A stretch of 64,000 bases of DNA, taken from Aplectana chamaeleonis (lineage: Eukaryota > Nematoda > Chromadorea > Rhabditida > Cosmocercidae). The stretch lies in assembly GCA_029168955.1 (NCBI GenBank), contig JAPDOI010001446.1, forward strand, positions 115,284 through 179,283, written 5' to 3'. Shown here in pieces: positions 60,021-64,000 of the stretch. The position numbers and the translations under genes were made by a program. Below the pieces are notes generated by a model. That model made no database searches. It saw nothing but the letters and a program-made list of their open reading frames with translations, and was not told the origin of the DNA. Positions within the stretch are counted from its first letter, which is position 1. Every line of letters starts with the position of its first letter.

Positions 60021-60152
60021 CTGGAAAGGGATAGCTGCGGACCACTCAGCAGGCCGCGCGCCTGTCGCGTGCCCAAATCGATCACCGCATTTCTCGTGGG
60101 CACACACGACGCAGCGCTGTCTGCTGAGGCGTCCGCCGCTATCCTTTCTCTG
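60021..60152. mobile_element. Foldback with GGGATAGC(T/G)GCGGAC arms
   Basis: Arms 60,021-60,074 and 60,096-60,152 pair (CTGGAAAGGGATAGCTGCGG against CCGCCGCTATCCTTTCTCTGG, CTCAGCAG against CTGCTGAG) around a 21-bp spacer. Non-coding. Confidence 0.72.
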
Positions 60153-60179
60153 GTTACCCGAACTATAGTGAAGGTTCAG

Positions 60180-60457
60180 TAAGACCTTGACCAAACTACG
60201 GGATACCAAGCAGGGATGTGCGGAAAAATATTTTTGGAAACAAAAAAGAAAATCTAGTTTGACAGAAAACAGAAAAAAAATCCCCAAAAAATGGGCAGAA
60301 AACAGAAAACAGAAAATTTTAAAAAGTTAATAAAGGGTATTCAGCGTACACTATATTAAAATTTGCATAACTTTGAACTTTTTTTTGTGAATTTTTTAGG
60401 TGATCCAATCTTCTTTTCTTGAATTTTCAAAACCTTGCAGTTTATCAGAGCTAGAAG
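60180..60457. other. AT-rich unique DNA
   Basis: A-rich GAAAACAGAAAA iterations at 60,235-60,330; nothing else recognised. Confidence 0.4.
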
Positions 60458-60924
60458 TACAGTGCGTTTCATAATAATAGGACACCCTCAAATTTCAGTG
60501 TAACGCTTCTCCCGTTAACGCTGGAGTTTTACTGTCAAAACTATTGTAATTGTGCAGCATGAGAAGGTAACCATTATAGTAACCCTTCCAGATTTCTTGA
60601 GCCCTGCACCTTTTTAGAACACTACTTTTCGTTTTTTTGGACTGTTTCATAATTATATGGACACCTTAGGTGTTGCAGGTTTCTTGTTCATACCAACGGA
60701 ATAGCAACATATATAAAGCGAATATTGCCATCGTCATGCTGGATTATCGTATACATATGTTATGGATCTTTCTTGGGAGTTTTTGAAGGACTGTTGAGTT
60801 GGTTTGGTCGTATTCCTCTAGCCCAGCACGCTTGTTCACTTCCACAGCATAAACCGGGCTATGGCCAGCTTTGAAGTTTTGGTTAGAATTACATGCTGGG
60901 GCGTTCAACACAGCCACCCTTCTT

Positions 60925-61055
60925 AGACTCTGGCGGGGGCAAGCGCCGGATTTATTAGAGCCCGCTTTTCGACTCTGGGAGCGACAGCGGAGGCCTCCCC
61001 GAGGGGGGAGACTTCGGAGGAGGCCCTTGCTCACCTTCCGGCGCTTGCCCTCCCG
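60925..61055. repeat. GC-rich inverted repeat GGGCAAGCGCCGG
   Basis: GGGGGCAAGCGCCGGA at about 60,936 pairs with TCCGGCGCTTGCCCTCCC at about 61,038, and GGGAGGGCAAGCGCCGG recurs at about 61,710. Lies inside the Tc1-like element. Confidence 0.6.
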
Positions 61056-61419
61056 AGAGGAAGAGTGGGAAAATACGGGAAGAAGTCGTAGAAGGTGGTT
61101 TACGTCAATAGAGGCCAGAGAAGGCATAGTAGGCCAAACGCACCCTTCGTCATTTGCGTCAAGTTTTGTCCCGATTTGACGTGATTTCTCCTGTGATCTA
61201 TCACGTGATCAACCGGTATAAAAAGGCGCGTCATCTCATAGAGAGGCCGCCTTCGGCTCAACAGAAGGACCGGCTCCCTAGACGGGGACTTCTGAGTCCC
61301 TGTCCGAAAGTGGGATGTTTCTGGAGGGAAGCGGAGACGCTTTCTCGGGGAAGTGACGTCACTGCTCTGAGCCGTGGACGTCACTGCTCCAGGGGCCGTG
61401 ACATTAGTGCTCCGGGGCA

Positions 61420-61675
61420 GTGACGGAGGCTTCAAGGCAGTGACGGGGGCTTCAAGACAGTGACAGGAGGCTTCGGCAAGCAGTCGCAGAGAGAGGCTTC
61501 AGGGCAGTGACGACAGGGGGCTCCAAGACGCAGTGACAGGGGGTTTCAGGGCAGTGACGGGGGCCTCAAGGCGGTGACAGGGGACTTCAAGGCAGTTAAA
61601 GAGGGGCTGCAGTAGCGACAGGGGGCTTCAAGGCAGTGACAGGGGCTTCAGGGCAGTGACGGGGGGCTTCGATCA
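61420..61675. repeat. 21-bp minisatellite GGCAGTGAC(G/A)GGGGGCTTCAA
   Basis: About 10-12 degenerate copies of a unit near 21 bp (GGGGGCTTCAAGGCAGTGAC) inside the Tc1-like element, with a looser preamble of GTGACGTCACTGCTC phrases from 61,350. No coding role apparent. Confidence 0.8.
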
Positions 61676-62204
61676 AGCCAATTTGTCACTTCGCGTTGTT
61701 TCCCCGATTGGGAGGGCAAGCGCCGGTGGCCGGAGGGTTGCTCCCTTGAAGAGCTGCGCTCGCCCCCTCCAGTTTATGAGTTGTCTGCCCGAGAACGTCC
61801 TTTAGGACTGATTCGCTTGAAACATCGCCTTTGTTTCTCCGCGAGCTTACTGTAAAGATTTGGCTGTTTCCTTCCTTTCGAAAGTGGTAAAATACACTTG
61901 AGCCGTAGCACTTTATGGCTTTCAATACAAAACTACTCGAGTAGAAATGAAGGCTGGCACAAGCTTTAAGCCTTACAGAACGCTTCGAGAAAAATCAGCG
62001 ACACTAACGAAGTTCCATTCAGAGGGCTACCCTAGTCACTCACTGGTATCATGCCAGTAACATGTTTGTCTACATCATTCACCCAAGTTGGGACCCTGTG
62101 TAATCTGGCCCAAACACAGTATCCAGAAAGGGAATCAGCTGACTTCCTTTTCCTTCCCCAAAACACCCCCATGCAACACCGGGATCAGGCAGCTCGGCAT
62201 GTTA

Positions 62205-62860
62205 TCCTGCTTTTCAGTTGAGTGCACAAGCCCCCTTTTCACCCGGGCACCTCGCCGTTACAGTACCATCACTGCGGCGCGAATTCTGTGATGAGCCCGT
62301 ACTCTCCCTACCCCGTGTGTGGCACGCAGTCGACTTTTGCATGACCATCTGTTCATTCGTCCGCATGACCGGCGATCTATGCCTCAGAGAAGTAGAGTTT
62401 TTGATTTTTTCGCCGTCTTATGTTGTTTCGATGATAATTTAAACATGTCGTCGTAATGGGATGCGGGTAAATGACCCATGCATTTTAAACAGCGTTGATA
62501 GATGTTCAAAAAAGAAAATTTTTCAGGTAAAAACAGAGAACAGATGTTTCTCTTGCTCAACTTCTCGGTAGTGCGAAGGATTGTGTAAAAGCTTCATGTA
62601 CACACCCTAATCTTTTAGCCGATACGATGACATTTGAATTGTCACCGAAACAACTGAAAACTGCATAGATAAAATTGAAAGAGCTCCACCGTCTTCGAGC
62701 ATGATCGCCGGTTATACGGACGACTGGATGGTGGTAATGCGGAAGTCGATGCCCGTCGCATGGGAGTGTGGAGTAGACGGGCTCAATACAGACCGCGCCG
62801 CCGTGGTGCACATTACTGTAGCAGCTTGTCAGTGGGTGAAAAGGAAAGCTTGTGCACTCC
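62205..62860. mobile_element. Large foldback inside the Tc1-like element
   Basis: Arms of about 250 bp (62,205-62,460 and 62,620-62,860) are inverted copies: GTGCACAAGC...CCTTTTCACCC against GGGTGAAAAGG...GCTTGTGCAC, CGTCCGCATGACCGGCGATC against GATCGCCGGTTATACGGACG, and GTTGTTTCGATGATAATT against AATTGTCACCGAAACAAC. The minus-strand ORF at 62,557-62,913 is a by-product. Confidence 0.78.
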
Positions 62861-63594
62861 CGTATATAAGGCAGTATACTCCCAGCCGGTTGTCTTGTTT
62901 TGCTGAGCTTCAAAATGAACCGTCAGCCTGGCATGAATCTCTCTAAACAAAGACAACTTCCTTCCTGATGTTTACCCGATGCTGTGCTGTACAACGCATT
63001 GCTTCGTCCAATATGCGTGAAGTTGTGCAAGGATGCTTCAACCCTTGGAATTCTGCGTGAGACTGGCCCTGGCCCGCATACGCTTCTTTTGAGAATTTGC
63101 TTCAAAATCATGACCAATGTGGGTCTCGTCAGACATCCTGGTCTGGCTGCCTGTGTCTATTCTCACCCCCAGCACGTCGAGCCATCAGCAAATTGAGGTC
63201 ATGGAAGAGCGGAAATGCGTGATGTGTTAGAGAACTCCTTCGAACACAGCAACATCGACAGTCCTCTGAAAACTTCCAAGAAGTGTCTTCAATCACCTAA
63301 ATGAGGTATAAAACGGTGGCAGAGAGCGTATTCGCTATGAAAATCGCTGTCGTTATTTCTGCCTGTATGTACAAGCAAATTTCGGATTACATACGATGTC
63401 CTATAATTATGAAACGATCCAAAAAACGAGAAGTTTTAAAAAGGATGAGATGCTCGCGTGATCTGAAAATATGGACGCCATAGGGGTATTTCCCATGCTG
63501 ATTACGATGGTTTTTTGGCAGAAAGCTGGATCGATAACGGGAGAAGTGTTATAGGGAAATTGGAGGGTGTCCTATGATTATGAAACGCACTGTA

Positions 63595-64000
63595 TAATTG
63601 CTAAAGAAAGGCAGGTCATGAGTGCGAAGAGATGAAAAATATTCCTATAGCCTTTCTTTCCCCCAGGAACTCAAGGCTCAATTACTTTATCAGAAGCTCA
63701 ATATGTCTGTGCAAGGAGCACGTGGGTGCAGTCGGAGCGGACTTTTTGTTCCTTAGTGTACATTTTTTGACACTGATTGTGGGATAACTGCTGGTTTGAA
63801 CACTGTACTATTCCTCAGAGCTTAAAGTCACTCCCATACCGCGCGGCTGTGCCGTTAGAGTATAAATGACCTGACGCGCCGTTCGCTCCACCGTTGAGGG
63901 CCACTCGTACCTCTGTGGCAGAATTATCATCTGCCTCATATACTTACCATCAGTTTCTTGGCGCTTTGTCTTAATTCGAATTCTGTACTATCTGCGTTGC
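63595..64000. other. Unique DNA to the window end
   Basis: A TATA-like GAGTATAAATGACC at about 63,858 is followed by GC-rich sequence, but no start codon with a convincing reading frame follows before the window ends. Confidence 0.35.

Larger units (their letters stand above)
60460..63592. mobile_element. 3.1-kb Tc1-like element with IR/DR ends
   Basis: Outer ends CAGTGCGTTTCATAATAATA (60,460) and the inverted copy ending 63,592 (TATGATTATGAAACGCACTG) are flanked by TA on both sides, the target of Tc1/mariner transposons. The inverted repeat extends about 200 bp inward, and each arm carries a second copy of the end motif (GTTTCATAATTATATGGACA at 60,644 and its inverse ending 63,415), 171 to 178 bp from the outer one. 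This is the IR/DR layout known from Sleeping Beauty-type Tc1 elements. No intact or recognisable transposase is present; the interior holds a minisatellite and foldbacks, so it is non-autonomous or gutted. Confidence 0.8.

Noticed and set aside
61210..61235. TATAAAAAGG as a promoter
   Set aside because: A TATA-like word without a plausible downstream gene, inside a transposon interior; not enough to call a promoter.
62557..62913. 118-codon minus-strand ORF as a gene
   Set aside because: It runs through one arm of a foldback inside a Tc1-like element and shows no domain; alternating inverted arms explain the open frame.

Overview
The window looks like a chromosomal piece of a parasitic nematode, most likely a strongylid (hookworm-type) worm. 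The evidence is: short introns with TTTCAG-type acceptors, a lustrin plus Kunitz-like secreted-protein gene, endonuclease/reverse-transcriptase retrotransposons of a kind common in such worms, and a very high density of small foldback elements. The species assignment is inference; nothing bacterial or viral is seen.

Positions 1 to about 31,567 are one continuous satellite array built from a 42-bp monomer; its left end lies outside the window. From 1 to about 14,450 it is very homogeneous and organised as an 84-bp A+B dimer. From about 14,450 to 28,850 the monomers diverge and blocks of hundreds of bp to about 1.3 kb have been copied within the array. From 28,854 to about 31,020 it is re-homogenised as a 187-bp higher-order repeat (42+61+42+42). 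The last monomers (31,400-31,567) decay into unique DNA. Because 42 is a multiple of three and the consensus has no stop in five of six frames, the array produces ORFs of up to about 3,300 codons that I do not regard as genes.

Positions 31,568-64,000 are unique DNA full of transposon remains. There are two copies of an APE/RT non-LTR retrotransposon: one (33,770-36,034, minus) has an open endonuclease and RT but lacks its 3' part; the other (about 42,135-44,185, plus) is a broken 3' half. There is also a 5'-truncated CR1-like RT fragment (40,291-41,383, minus). Many MITE/foldback elements are visible: a TTAA-flanked superfamily with three related inverted-repeat types, a near-complete 460-bp palindrome, AT-rich ATTCGAA elements, GC-rich hairpins, and a 3.1-kb Tc1-like element (60,460-63,592) with Sleeping-Beauty-style double inverted repeats.

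Only one host gene is reasonably supported. It has 3' exons at 56,473-56,667 and 56,732-56,901 (lustrin cysteine-rich module, then a Kunitz-like domain lacking one disulfide pair), perhaps a small exon at 56,070-56,120, and possibly a distant signal-peptide exon at 47,654-47,725.

The most interesting observation is a second, small 42-bp-period minisatellite at 58,495-59,165. It is a diverged, inverted relative of the giant array, suggesting that the satellite family has seeded more than one locus.
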